This document shows positions 44,058 through 54,352 of a stretch of 55,325 bases of DNA, piece by piece (positions within the stretch are counted from its first letter, which is position 1; every line of letters starts with the position of its first letter). The stretch comes from Planctomycetaceae bacterium UBA2671 (GTDB lineage: Bacteria > Planctomycetota > Planctomycetia > Planctomycetales > Planctomycetaceae), in assembly GCA_002359185.1 (NCBI GenBank), contig DEML01000077.1, positions 1-55,325 on the forward strand, read 5' to 3'. Under the pieces are notes generated by a model. The model made no database searches. It was not told where the DNA came from and was given only the letters and a program-made list of their open reading frames with translations. Position numbers and translations under genes: made by a program.

Positions 44058-44876
44058 ATGAAATTTGGAATCTGTCAGGAATTATTCGAGGGCTGGTCTT
44101 GGGAGCGGCAGTGTGAATTCATTGCCGAGACGGGATACACGGGCGTCGAAGTCGCCCCGTTCACACTGGCTTCACGGGCGAATGAAGTGACCGACCAGGA
44201 ACGTGCGCATTTGGTCAAAGTTGCTCAGGAAGCCGGGCTGGAAATCATAGGCCTGCACTGGCTGCTTGCGAAGACGGAAGGGTTTTACCTCACCACCAGC
44301 GATACTGAAGTCCAAAAGCGAACTGCTGACTATTTCGTAGAGTTAACTCGGCTATGCGCTGACTTGAACGGCAAAGTGATGGTGCTCGGCTCTCCGCAAC
44401 AACGCAGTCTGTTGCCGGGGATGAGCCAGAAAGAAGCCGACGAGAATGCAATCCGCGTGCTCAGTCAGGTTCTGCCTGTCTTAGAGGAGAACAAGATTGT
44501 GCTCTGCCTGGAGCCGTTATCCCGACAGGAAACCGATTACATGATTACCTGCGCTCAGGCCAAGGTGATCATCGATCATTTCCAGAGTCCTTCCATCCAG
44601 CTGCATCAGGATGTGAAAGCAATGTCGGATGAGTCGACATCCATTCCCGAACTGATTCATCAGTTCAAAGATGTGACTGGCCACTTTCATGCCAACGATG
44701 TCAACCTGCGTGGACCGGGCATGGGCGAGGTCGACTTTATGCCGATCTTCAAAGCACTCAAAGAAACCACCTACGATGGTTGGGTTTCGGTCGAAGTCTT
44801 CGATTATTCTCCCGGAGCAGAGAAGATTGCTATCGATTCATTGGACTACATGAAGCATGTGTGGGAGAGTTGTTAA
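44058..44876 (+). CDS. Sugar phosphate isomerase/epimerase family protein (TIM barrel)
   Basis: The 272-residue cytoplasmic protein has the xylose-isomerase-like TIM-barrel pattern: WSWERQCEFIAETGYTGVEV at strand 1, EIIGLHWLLAKTEG, LCLEPLSRQETDY and HFHANDVNLRGPGMGEVDF. The metal-binding Glu, Asp and His residues are all present (ECLEP-type Glu, HQD, HAND, SVEVFDY). The substrate cannot be read from sequence; relatives act on keto-sugars, inosose or hydroxypyruvate. CAAGAGG stands about ten bases before the ATG. No catabolic operon surrounds it. Confidence 0.88.
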   Translation: MKFGICQELFEGWSWERQCEFIAETGYTGVEVAPFTLASRANEVTDQERAHLVKVAQEAGLEIIGLHWLLAKTEGFYLTTSDTEVQKRTADYFVELTRLCADLNGKVMVLGSPQQRSLLPGMSQKEADENAIRVLSQVLPVLEENKIVLCLEPLSRQETDYMITCAQAKVIIDHFQSPSIQLHQDVKAMSDESTSIPELIHQFKDVTGHFHANDVNLRGPGMGEVDFMPIFKALKETTYDGWVSVEVFDYSPGAEKIAIDSLDYMKHVWESC

Positions 44877-44926
44877 TTGAGAACCGCAGATGAACGCGAA
44901 TGTTGGTTAAATAAGTAGACTTATTA

Positions 44927-44987
44927 CCTGAAGTGTCAGGGCATTTTTGCACGAAACATCTTAACCCGAAGCGTCAGGTTAAAAAAA
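44927..44987. repeat. Two copies of a CCTGAAG-GTCAGG motif
   Basis: CCTGAAGTGTCAGG at 44928-44941 and CCCGAAGCGTCAGG at 44965-44978 are near copies, each a small hairpin. The first is followed by GCATTTTT and may serve as a weak terminator for the isomerase gene. The second is flanked by TTAA and a run of A. Confidence 0.5.
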
Positions 44988-45003
44988 TTCGATCAGCGCA
45001 AAC

Positions 45004-45043
45004 AAAAACAGGCGGATGTCTTGATGACATTCGCCTGTTTTTT
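45004..45043 (-). terminator. Rho-independent terminator of the lipoprotein gene at 45069
   Basis: CAGGCGAATGTCA and TGACATCCGCCTG form a stem of about 13 bases with one mismatch and a small loop. It is bounded by AAAAA on the left and TTTTTT on the right of the plus strand, so it can act in both directions. Confidence 0.85.
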
Positions 45044-45068
45044 GAGATGCGATCGTATTTTTAATCGA

Positions 45069-45653
<585 letters not shown>

Positions 45654-46028
45654 ATTCGCATCTCCGAATCCCTGGGGCGACCGTGTCTCTGAAGGAGAGA
45701 ACGACCGACGCTTGTTTGGGCGACCAGTCCCTGGTCTGCAGAATTGTGTGTGAGGTAAACTTCGTTTGAGTCCTATTGCGAACGCAACAGGCTTCTGTAT
45801 TAGGTATCGATCTTTACAGCCGCTCATCTTGTGAAAATATTCCGATTTTGCGGCTGATATCGAAAATTCCTGTTTATCGGGCTTTGACAGAAGTGCATGC
45901 CGTGCCTGCCATTACTGAAATTGAAGGTGATGGAGGTGAAATCCGGAGAAGGCAAGCTTTCAGAGTCGTGAAATGGGTTCGTTCGTATTGAAGAAATGAA
46001 GATTACAACATTCAGACGCTGATCCGAT

Positions 46029-46064
46029 CTGGGGGCTCCGCTTCGCTTCGACCCCAGCCACCCA
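46029..46064. repeat. CTGGGGGCT...GACCCCAGCCACCC repeat, copy 1
   Basis: This 36-base word, with complementary ends CTGGGG/CCCCAG around GCTTCGCTTCG, recurs with one substitution at 51052-51087. It lies in an intergenic gap in both places. Confidence 0.7.
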
Positions 46065-46107
46065 CAGCTTTGTCTGATGAAAGGTTTTCTCCACCTTCAA
46101 CCTTCAA

Positions 46108-46143
46108 CAAAAAAAACACTTCCGCCCCAAGGAGCGGAAGTGT
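46108..46143 (-). terminator. Rho-independent terminator of the BON-domain gene
   Basis: On the minus strand ACACTTCCGCTCC and its complement form a stem of about ten bases followed by a run of eight T. It lies about 70 bases after the stop of 46210-47364. Confidence 0.9.
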
Positions 46144-46209
46144 CGCATCATTCATTCCCGGCTGATTTTCAGCCTACCTGCCTGAGAATTCAATGTTTCT
46201 TCAACTGGA

Positions 46210-47364
<1,155 letters not shown>

Positions 47365-48042
47365 TGGGATAGTACCTCCGTGTGCTCATGCTGTTCTCCC
47401 AACCGGGGAGAGGACAGGTCCCACATCACTGTGGAGACGAATTGAATGATGCTTAAGGGTCTCGGCAGGTTGTCGAGAACAAAGAACCGCCGTTAAGGAA
47501 TTCATCCTGAACTCCGACGGCGAGTCGACCAGACATCCTGCCTGGTTGAACACATTTGCTTTGTCTGACCTGTGTAAAAGACTTCACGCAAGTCGAAACG
47601 CACAATTGTTCTGTCTCTATTGATCGGACGTTTTGTATCGTTTAGACAGATTATTCTGATTATTTCGGCAGAAAAATGGAGAACACTCCAAATTTCGGCT
47701 TCAGAGCCGCTCTGAAATCGACTCCAGATTGGGATTTTTGGGGATTGGCTGAGGAAAACTTCGACTCGATTCCCCCAATTGCTTCATCAAACCGGGCTCC
47801 ATCGGTGGAATATCAACCGCGAAATGACTATTCTTCTCAACTTATATCTCTCGAGATGGCTCCGCCTCTATTGCGGCAGGAACTCTCTGGCAGATAAACA
47901 TACAATCACCGGATCTTGACTTCATTGCCTGTCATTTGGACTGAAGTTCACCTTCAGGGCTGCTTTGACAGCGGTTGCTCCCGAACAATAGAGTTGTCGT
48001 GAATTGCCGTAACTCGTTGCGGTATCGAAAGAAAGCTAAACA
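47365..48042. other. Intergenic region, no supported gene
   Basis: A 73-codon frame at 47676-47897 starts with ATG but has no ribosome-binding site and an unconvincing composition. CGGCGG-type inverted words (ACCGCCGTTAAGGAATTC / CTCCGACGGCGAG) lie at 47486-47525. A partial CATCCTGCCTGG word at 47535 may be a relic of the GACAGGC family. Confidence 0.4.
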
Positions 48043-48510
48043 ATGCCTCGTAAAATCCCGAGCCGTCTGGAGCTGAGAAAGCAGGCGGAAGCAGCAGAAA
48101 AAAATCCTGCTCCAAAGAAGGCTAAAAAGAAGAAAGCCGCGAAAAAACGCACAACGCGTCGTACTAAAGATGCTGCCCCGGAACGAAAACGGCTCGTCTG
48201 GGTCATTTATACGGCTACACTGCGTGAAGAAGCCCGCTTCCCTTACGATCAACGAGCAGAAGCTGAAGAGAAGCTCGAAACTTTGCTGGCGAAGGGGAAG
48301 CGAACCTATTTCCTGCAGCCGGTCAAAGAACTCGTCTCAGGCGGACCTGCTCCCGCGGCTGCAGGAGCCGAGGATGATGACGACGAAACTGATGTCGTCG
48401 AGGACGTCGAAAACATCGATTCCGATGACGAAGATATCGAACTCGACGAGGACGAGGATGACGATGGTGGCGGAGACGAAGAAGATGAAGTCCCCGACGA
48501 TGACGATTAA
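48043..48510 (+). CDS. Charge-segregated protein (basic N-terminus, acidic C-terminus)
   Basis: The 155-residue protein divides into three zones. Residues 1-48 are very rich in Lys, Arg and Ala (KKAKKKKAAKKRTTRRTK), like a histone H1 tail. Residues 50-103 form a small fold (LVWVIYTATLREEARFPYDQ ... RTYFLQPVKE). Residues 113-155 are nearly all Asp and Glu. I think the central zone is conserved in planctomycetes but know no function. The basic zone suggests nucleic-acid binding, with the acidic tail as an internal antagonist; this is inference. It is separated from serA by 214 bases. Confidence 0.7.
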   Translation: MPRKIPSRLELRKQAEAAEKNPAPKKAKKKKAAKKRTTRRTKDAAPERKRLVWVIYTATLREEARFPYDQRAEAEEKLETLLAKGKRTYFLQPVKELVSGGPAPAAAGAEDDDDETDVVEDVENIDSDDEDIELDEDEDDDGGGDEEDEVPDDDD

Positions 48511-48724
48511 TCTCGTCTGATGTCAAATGTCATTTTGACACTCGAAATCAACGGCTTCAGTCATATAACACAGTGATTAATAATGGGTCAGGCTAATCCT
48601 GACACAAATTCAGGGACAACCCAAGATTTTATTATGATCTCCTCACTACATTCTGACGAGATGTCAGATTCGAAGTTTGTGAGCGTCCCTATTCAATACT
48701 AAACACCATCAGGGAGTTCTTCTT

Positions 48725-50365
48725 GTGCTACACCGCGTATTGGTGACTGACAACTTATCTGCTGCTGGCTTAAAAGTTCTGGAAGAGAATCCGGAAATTG
48801 AACTCGTCATTAAAACCGACCCGAAACTGTCGGTCGAGCAGCTTCGTGAAGAATTGCAGGAAGCGGATGGGATCGTCATCCGCAGCGGCACGACACTGAC
48901 GGAAGAAGTTCTTGAAGGTCAGTCACGCCTCAAAGCGATTGTTCGTGCTGGTGTGGGTGTCGATAACATCGATATTCCAGCCGCAACCCGTCAGGGGATT
49001 GTGGTCATGAACACCCCGGCTGGAAATACGATCAGCACAGCAGAGCACACGATTGCCATGATGATGGCCATGGCTCGTAATATTGGGCCAGCCAGTGCAA
49101 GCATGCGTGAAGGAAAATGGGAAAAGAAAATTTTCACCGGAACCCAGCTAGCCGGTAAAACGATTGGTGTTATAGGTTTAGGACGAGTCGGGCTGGCAGT
49201 TGCCCAACGCTGCCTGGGCCTGGAAATGCGAATCGTTGGATATGACCCATTTATCTCCAGTGAACGCGCCAATGAGTTCGGAATTGAACTCTACCGGGAT
49301 CTGGATGAAATGCTGCCAAAGTGTGAATTACTCACCGTTCACACAACAATGACTCCAGAAACCAAAAATTTGATCAATGCGGAACGCATGGCAAAAATGC
49401 CCAAAGGTGCCCGTATTATCAACTGTGCCCGCGGTGGCATTATTGATGAAGATGCACTGGCAGATGCTGTCGAATCCGGGCACATCGCCGGAGCCGCTCT
49501 GGATGTTTTCCTGCAAGAACCACCTAAAGAGACGCGACTGATCAAACTCCCCTCCGTTTTGACGACACCGCACCTTGGAGCCTCGACTGATGAAGCTCAG
49601 GAACTGGTCGCAGTCGAAGCGAGTGAAATTATTGCCGGATTCCTGACCCGCAACGAAGTTCGTCATGCCGTCAATATGGCTCCCGTCTCGGCTTCCGAAA
49701 TGGGAGGGATGAAGAAGTATATCGACCTGGCTTATCGCCTCGGTATTCTTCTGGCCCAGCAGACTCGCGGAGAAGGCATTCGGAGTGCCGAAATTCATTA
49801 TCGAGGCGAAGCAGCCAGCAAGCATACTCGCTTATTGACCTCTTCATTCTCCTCGGGCTTGTTGTCAATTGCACTGGGGGATCGGATTAATATCGTCAAT
49901 GCCAGCATGCTGGCTGAAGAACGCGGAATTCCGATCAGCGAAGAAACGTCCAAAAAGGCTGGCGATTTCTCCACAATGATCGTTGCCGAAGTGACAACCG
50001 ATCAGGGAACTCTCCGAGCCGGCGGTACGATGTTCGGCCACGAATACCTGCGACTTGTCCTGATGGACGACTATCAACTCGATGCCTACCTCGATGGCAC
50101 GATGTTAATCTATCGCCACCGCGACGTTCCCGGCTTGATTGGTCTGGTTGGAACGGTTCTGGGCAAGAATAACATCAACATCGCTCACATGGCTCTGGGA
50201 CGCGAAACGAACCAGCCGGGCGGTGATTCTGTCGCAGTCATCAATCTCGACTCGAAACCGGGCCAGGAAGTGATTGACGAAATCCTTTCCAATAAAGATG
50301 TCACAGCTGTGGAAATCGTCCAGTTACCCGCTGCTGGAGCTCCATTGCCATGGTTGGGCCTCTAA
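48725..50365 (+). CDS. serA: D-3-phosphoglycerate dehydrogenase
   Basis: SerA oxidises 3-phosphoglycerate in the first committed step of serine synthesis. The 546-residue protein has the substrate domain (VRAGVGVDNIDIPAATRQG), the NAD-binding motif GVIGLGRVGLAVAQR and the catalytic Arg, Glu and His of NCARGGIIDEDAL and TPHLGASTDEAQ. A middle ASB domain and a C-terminal ACT domain (about 470-546, DVPGLIGLVGTVLGKNNINI) allow allosteric feedback by serine. The start is GTG with GGGAGTTCTT upstream. A strong terminator follows, so it is monocistronic. It is the long form of the enzyme, as in Bacillus and mycobacteria. Confidence 0.96.
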   Translation: MLHRVLVTDNLSAAGLKVLEENPEIELVIKTDPKLSVEQLREELQEADGIVIRSGTTLTEEVLEGQSRLKAIVRAGVGVDNIDIPAATRQGIVVMNTPAGNTISTAEHTIAMMMAMARNIGPASASMREGKWEKKIFTGTQLAGKTIGVIGLGRVGLAVAQRCLGLEMRIVGYDPFISSERANEFGIELYRDLDEMLPKCELLTVHTTMTPETKNLINAERMAKMPKGARIINCARGGIIDEDALADAVESGHIAGAALDVFLQEPPKETRLIKLPSVLTTPHLGASTDEAQELVAVEASEIIAGFLTRNEVRHAVNMAPVSASEMGGMKKYIDLAYRLGILLAQQTRGEGIRSAEIHYRGEAASKHTRLLTSSFSSGLLSIALGDRINIVNASMLAEERGIPISEETSKKAGDFSTMIVAEVTTDQGTLRAGGTMFGHEYLRLVLMDDYQLDAYLDGTMLIYRHRDVPGLIGLVGTVLGKNNINIAHMALGRETNQPGGDSVAVINLDSKPGQEVIDEILSNKDVTAVEIVQLPAAGAPLPWLGL

Positions 50366-50402
50366 TCCCAAGAGATTCCGCACCCATCATTGAATTGAAC
50401 GG

Positions 50403-50440
50403 AAACCGCTGTCATTATTAGTAGTGACAGCGGTTTTTTT
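50403..50440 (+). terminator. Rho-independent terminator of serA
   Basis: AAACCGCTGTCA and TGACAGCGGTTT form a perfect 12-bp stem with an 11-base loop, ending in TTTTTTT. Confidence 0.93.
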
Positions 50441-50516
50441 GCGATACCTGCGATCTAACATCGTCATTTATTTAATGACTCCGCAATTCAACCTGAACTG
50501 ATACAGATCCAAAACA

Positions 50517-51038
50517 ATGAATGAAAAATCATCGACGCCACTTGTCGGAATTATCATGGGCAGCCAGTCCGACTGGCCGACGATGGAGCATGCGTCTCGG
50601 TTTCTCAGTCAGTTTGAGGTGCCTCATGAATGTCGCGTCGTCTCTGCTCACCGAACTCCGGATGCCATGTTCGAGTATGCCAAGTCAGCTGCTTCGCGGG
50701 GAATCCAGGTCATCATTGCCGGGGCAGGGGGAGCTGCTCACTTACCTGGGATGGTCGCCTCACAAACAACATTGCCCGTTCTGGGTGTGCCTGTGAAGAG
50801 CCGAGCTTTATCGGGGCTGGATTCTTTACTTTCTATCGTACAGATGCCGGGAGGAATTCCCGTCGGCACATTGGCAATAGGGGATGCCGGTGCGAAAAAT
50901 GCAGGATTACTTGCCTGTCGAATTCTGGCTTTGAGCGATGCAGAGTTGAAAGAAAAGCTGGAAGCGTTTCAGAAGAAGCAGACCGAGACCGTTGCTGCTG
51001 ATTCGCATATTGAAAACGCACAGTGGGAAGAAGTTTGA
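50517..51038 (+). CDS. purE: N5-carboxyaminoimidazole ribonucleotide mutase
   Basis: PurE (class I) converts N5-CAIR to CAIR in purine synthesis. The 173-residue protein has IIMGSQSDWPTMEHA (substrate-binding Ser-Asp), VVSAHRTPDAMFEYA (catalytic His) and AGAGGAAHLPGMVAS. The end, SIVQMPGGIPVGTLAIGDAG, is also typical. It requires N5-CAIR made by PurK, encoded downstream at 51227; the 188-base gap between them carries two kinds of repeats. The ATG is used without a strong Shine-Dalgarno. Confidence 0.96.
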   Translation: MNEKSSTPLVGIIMGSQSDWPTMEHASRFLSQFEVPHECRVVSAHRTPDAMFEYAKSAASRGIQVIIAGAGGAAHLPGMVASQTTLPVLGVPVKSRALSGLDSLLSIVQMPGGIPVGTLAIGDAGAKNAGLLACRILALSDAELKEKLEAFQKKQTETVAADSHIENAQWEEV

Positions 51039-51051
51039 TTGGGCATATCAT

Positions 51052-51087
51052 CTGGGGGCTTCGCTTCGCTTCGACCCCAGCCACCCA
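51052..51087. repeat. CTGGGGGCT...GACCCCAGCCACCC repeat, copy 2
   Basis: It begins 14 bases after the purE stop and matches 46029-46064 except for one base. The ends can pair into a short stem. Confidence 0.7.
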
Positions 51088-51113
51088 AGACAATCAAATG
51101 TAAGGAGACAGCC

Positions 51114-51202
51114 GTAGGGTCCGCTGTGCGGACCAGAATTTACAACGTACATGGGATAAGAAATAACTCACAAAAGACAACGGTCCGCACAGCGGACCCT
51201 AC
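51114..51202. repeat. GTAGGGTCCGCTGTGCGGACC inverted repeat between purE and purK
   Basis: The left arm starts at 51114 and the exact complement ends at 51202, each about 20 bases and each internally palindromic (GTCCGC...GCGGAC). The loop is about 47 bases. The left arm recurs at the end of the window (55306-55325). Confidence 0.85.
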
Positions 51203-51226
51203 CAGAACAGAGACAGAATACGATTG

Positions 51227-52375
51227 ATGAGACGGAATCAACCAGTGATTAATCCAGGTGCGACGCTTGGCGTTTTGGGAGGTGGTCAACTAGGTCGCAT
51301 GTATGCCGAGGCTGCCCATCGGCTCGGGTATCATGTCCATACCTATTCCGATGAAGCCAATTCCCCCTGCGGTCAAGTCGCAGAGCGAGAGTTTGTCGGA
51401 GCTTACAATAACATCGAAGCCATCCGCGAATTCGCCCGCACTGTCGATGTCGTGACGTTTGAATTCGAAAATATTTGCTCCGCTGCCGTGCAGGCAATTG
51501 AAGAAATCGTCCAGGTCCACCCCAGTGGACAAGTCCTGCATATCTCGCAGCATCGTCTGCGGGAGAAGTCGACACTCGCAGAGGCTGGCTTGCCCGTCAC
51601 ACCTTTTCGTCCGGTTCGCAATGCAGAAGAATTGCAGATTGCGATTCAGGAACTCGGGACACCCTCCATCCTGAAAACTGCCAGTGGAGGTTATGACGGC
51701 AAAGGGCAGGTCACGGTTCCCAATGCGGAAGCCGCCGAATCTGCCTGGAAAGAGTTGGACGAAGTTGAAGCGATTCTTGAACAACGGATCGATTTCAAAT
51801 GCGAAGTCTCCTATGTTGCTGTGCGAGACTCATCGGGAAACTTCACAGGCTGTGGTCCAATTCGTAATGAACATGTCAATCACATTTTGGATTTATCAAT
51901 CTTTCCCGATCCCGAAATGGCTTCACTCGCAGAGGACGCCCGTGCAATTGCCCAAGGGGTTCTCGAAAAGCTCGATGTGGTCGGCGTGATGTGTGTCGAA
52001 CTCTTCGTGACCAACGACAATCATCTGCTGATTAACGAAGTCGCTCCCCGTCCTCACAACTCCGGCCACCTCACCATCAATGCCTGCGCCAGCAGTCAGT
52101 TCGATCAACAGGTCCGAGCTATTTGTGGCTTACCACTCGGAGACATGACTCCCTTAAAACCTGCAGCCATGGTCAACCTGCTGGGTGATGTCTGGGAACA
52201 GGGAACGCCGAACTGGTCCGCTGCTCTCGAACTTGCCAACGTATCGCTTCATCTTTACGGAAAAAAGGAACCCAGAGCGGGGCGAAAAATGGGACACCTC
52301 ACTGCGATTGGCGAGTCTTCGCAATCCGTTGTAGAAACAGTCATCCAAGCTAGAAAAGCATTGCAATCAAAATAG
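51227..52375 (+). CDS. purK: N5-carboxyaminoimidazole ribonucleotide synthase
   Basis: PurK makes N5-CAIR from AIR, bicarbonate and ATP, feeding PurE. The 382-residue ATP-grasp protein starts with LGVLGGGQLGRMYAEAAHRL. The ATP-grasp centre has SILKTASGGYDGKGQVTV, then VEAILEQRIDFKCEVSYVAV and VELFVTNDNHLLINEVAPRP, with the catalytic Glu and Asn residues. I chose the ATG at 51227; a TTG lies one codon upstream. No strong Shine-Dalgarno is visible because repeats occupy the upstream gap. It forms the expected purEK pair. Confidence 0.95.
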   Translation: MRRNQPVINPGATLGVLGGGQLGRMYAEAAHRLGYHVHTYSDEANSPCGQVAEREFVGAYNNIEAIREFARTVDVVTFEFENICSAAVQAIEEIVQVHPSGQVLHISQHRLREKSTLAEAGLPVTPFRPVRNAEELQIAIQELGTPSILKTASGGYDGKGQVTVPNAEAAESAWKELDEVEAILEQRIDFKCEVSYVAVRDSSGNFTGCGPIRNEHVNHILDLSIFPDPEMASLAEDARAIAQGVLEKLDVVGVMCVELFVTNDNHLLINEVAPRPHNSGHLTINACASSQFDQQVRAICGLPLGDMTPLKPAAMVNLLGDVWEQGTPNWSAALELANVSLHLYGKKEPRAGRKMGHLTAIGESSQSVVETVIQARKALQSK

Positions 52376-52515
52376 TTTATTGAGTTACGTTTCGCTAACC
52401 CAACCTACCAGACTTTGATAAATTTTATCTGCGTCCATCCACGTCCATCCGCGGTTCAATAATTCTCAATTAACTGCTCATTATTTCTTTGAACTTCCCG
52501 AAACGAAAAGTAAAC

Positions 52516-53139
52516 ATGACCGAAATCAAAGCCTGTCTGTTTGACATGGGTAAAGTTCTGGTGCATTTTTCTCACGATGTGATGCTCGAGCAGATGGCTG
52601 TCGTCTGTGGCTGTGAAGCGGCTGAGTTGAAAACGTTGCTATTCGATTCCGGCTTACTGCTCGAATATGAACGGGGGCTGCACGACGAACCGCAGATGCA
52701 TAGCAATCTTGAAACTGCTTTGAAACGTCAGCTCGATCGACTTCAACTTGAAGATGCTGCTGCGCGGATTTTTGAACCGAACGAAGAGATGATTCCCCTC
52801 TTGCTGGAATTGCGAGACGCGGGAATCCCTCTGGTGCTGCTCTCGAACACAAGCAGAATTCATTTTGAATTTATTCGAAACAGTTTTTCAATTCTCGAAC
52901 ATTTCGATCATTTCATCCTCTCTTATGAAGTGCAGGCCTTGAAGCCCGATCCTGCAATTTATGCTCATGCCGTTCAGGCTGCAGGCGTCTCGGCTGAGGA
53001 ATGTTTTTTCACAGATGACATCATGGAAAACATCATCGCTGCTCGCGCATGTGGCATCGAGGCACATCTGTTTGAAGATGCTGTTCAAATTCGAAAAGTT
53101 CTGCACGGTCTGGGACTTCCGATTTCGGAGGGAATCTGA
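52516..53139 (+). CDS. HAD family hydrolase (YihX-like phosphatase)
   Basis: The 207-residue protein starts KACLFDMGKVLVHFS. The nucleophile Asp10 is followed by Gly at +2 rather than Asp, as in the YihX/glucose-1-phosphatase group of subfamily IA. Motif II is LVLLSNTSRIH, the Lys of motif III is in EVQALKPDPAIY, and motif IV is CFFTDDIMENIIAA. A helical cap (about 20-85) marks type C1. The substrate is unknown. I chose the ATG at 52516; an earlier TTG frame lacks the motif. It lies 74 bases upstream of the ald gene in the same direction. Confidence 0.9.
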   Translation: MTEIKACLFDMGKVLVHFSHDVMLEQMAVVCGCEAAELKTLLFDSGLLLEYERGLHDEPQMHSNLETALKRQLDRLQLEDAAARIFEPNEEMIPLLLELRDAGIPLVLLSNTSRIHFEFIRNSFSILEHFDHFILSYEVQALKPDPAIYAHAVQAAGVSAEECFFTDDIMENIIAARACGIEAHLFEDAVQIRKVLHGLGLPISEGI

Positions 53140-53169
53140 CATGATCGAATAGCCGGGTCAATCGATTTT

Positions 53170-53189
53170 GAATGTTCCATGGAACATTC
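53170..53189. promoter_or_regulatory. Perfect 20-bp palindrome upstream of ald (candidate operator)
   Basis: GAATGTTCCA is followed directly by its complement TGGAACATTC, giving a perfect palindrome ending 24 bases before the ald ATG. The size and position suit a dimeric repressor or activator, for example an Lrp- or TetR-type protein. The regulator cannot be named. Confidence 0.55.
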
Positions 53190-53213
53190 CGTTTCAGACA
53201 AAGGTGTTCGAAG

Positions 53214-54323
53214 ATGATTATAGGTGTTCCCAAAGAAGTGAAGCCCGATGAGTATCGTGTAGCGATGCTGCCGGTTGGCGTGCAGGAGTTAACGCGGCGT
53301 GGTCATCAGGTCCTCATCCAGAGTGGAGCCGGCGTCGGCAGTGGATTGCCCGATGATGAATACGCGACCAACGGAGCCGAGATTGTTCCTTCTGCCGATG
53401 AAGTGTTCGCCAATGCCGATTTGATTGTCAAAGTCAAAGAGCCGCTGGCCGAAGAATGGCCGATGCTTCGCAGTGGGCAAATTGTCTTCACTTATTTTCA
53501 CCTGGCTGCCAGCAGACAACTGACACAGGCATTAGTCGAAACGGGCATTATTGCCGTCGCTTATGAGACACTCGAAGGATCCAAAGGTGATTTGCCGTTA
53601 CTTACTCCGATGAGTGAAGTCGCAGGTCGAATGAGTATCCAGGAAGGTGCCAAGTATCTCGAACGGCCCCAGGAAGGTCGCGGAATTTTGCTCGGTGGAG
53701 TTCCCGGCGTGGCTCCTGCTCATATAGTCATTCTCGGCGGAGGAATTGTCGGCAAGAATGCCGCCCAGATCGCTGCTGGTTTTCAGGCCGATGTCGTGAT
53801 TCTTGATATCAATGTCGACCGTCTGCGGTATCTCGAAGACATTATGCCGCCCAATGTCAATACACTCTTTAGTGATCGTCATAATCTGGAAGAGCAGTTG
53901 GAGCGGGCCGACCTTGTCATTGGCAGTGTGCTTGTTCCGGGAGGCCGAACTCCACAACTTGTCACTGCGGAAGATCTCAAACGAATGAAGCCGGGCTCGG
54001 TGATAATTGATGTCGCGGTTGACCAGGGCGGTTGCGTCGAAACATCTCGACCTACAACCCATTCCGAACCAACTTACATCATTGACGATGTCGTGCATTA
54101 CTGCGTCGCCAATATGCCCGGCGCGGTCGGGCGAACGAGTACCTACGCCTTATGTAATGTAACCTTCCCTTATGTCGCCATGATTGCCGAGGGAGCCCTG
54201 CAAAAAAAATCTGGGCTGGATCGAGCCATGAGATCGGCAATCAATATTTGGGAAGGCAAGCTAACCAATAAAACTGTCGCCGAGGAATTCGACATGCATC
54301 ATGTCGATTTATCGGATGTTTAA
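53214..54323 (+). CDS. ald: Alanine dehydrogenase
   Basis: The enzyme interconverts L-alanine and pyruvate plus ammonia with NAD. The 369-residue protein starts MIIGVPKEVKPDEYRVAMLP. It has the catalytic Lys in LIVKVKEPLAEEW and the catalytic His in TYFHLAASRQLT. The NAD-binding motif is VILGGGIVGKNAAQIAAGF, and the C-terminal signature contains NMPGAVGRTSTYALCNVT. I chose the ATG at 53214, the usual family start; the longer frame reads through a palindrome. A secreted alpha/beta hydrolase gene follows after 29 bases. It links to glnN and serA as amino-acid metabolism. Confidence 0.95.
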   Translation: MIIGVPKEVKPDEYRVAMLPVGVQELTRRGHQVLIQSGAGVGSGLPDDEYATNGAEIVPSADEVFANADLIVKVKEPLAEEWPMLRSGQIVFTYFHLAASRQLTQALVETGIIAVAYETLEGSKGDLPLLTPMSEVAGRMSIQEGAKYLERPQEGRGILLGGVPGVAPAHIVILGGGIVGKNAAQIAAGFQADVVILDINVDRLRYLEDIMPPNVNTLFSDRHNLEEQLERADLVIGSVLVPGGRTPQLVTAEDLKRMKPGSVIIDVAVDQGGCVETSRPTTHSEPTYIIDDVVHYCVANMPGAVGRTSTYALCNVTFPYVAMIAEGALQKKSGLDRAMRSAINIWEGKLTNKTVAEEFDMHHVDLSDV

Positions 54324-54352
54324 ACGAGAATAAACTTAGTTAAGGATCAAAA

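Larger units (their letters stand above)
45654..46209. other. Intergenic region between two minus-strand envelope genes
   Basis: It contains a dispersed repeat (46029-46064) and the BON-gene terminator (46108-46143). The small frame at 45776-45991 has no coding character. The promoter of the lipoprotein gene is expected near 45700-45850. Confidence 0.5.

Noticed and set aside
44961..44987. Terminator after the sugar isomerase gene
   Set aside because: TTAACC...GGTTAA forms a small stem, but it is followed by A, not T, on the plus strand, and the T-tract on the minus strand precedes the stem.
47676..47897. 73-codon plus-strand frame
   Set aside because: It lacks a ribosome-binding site and any recognisable motif. 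The composition does not separate it from chance.
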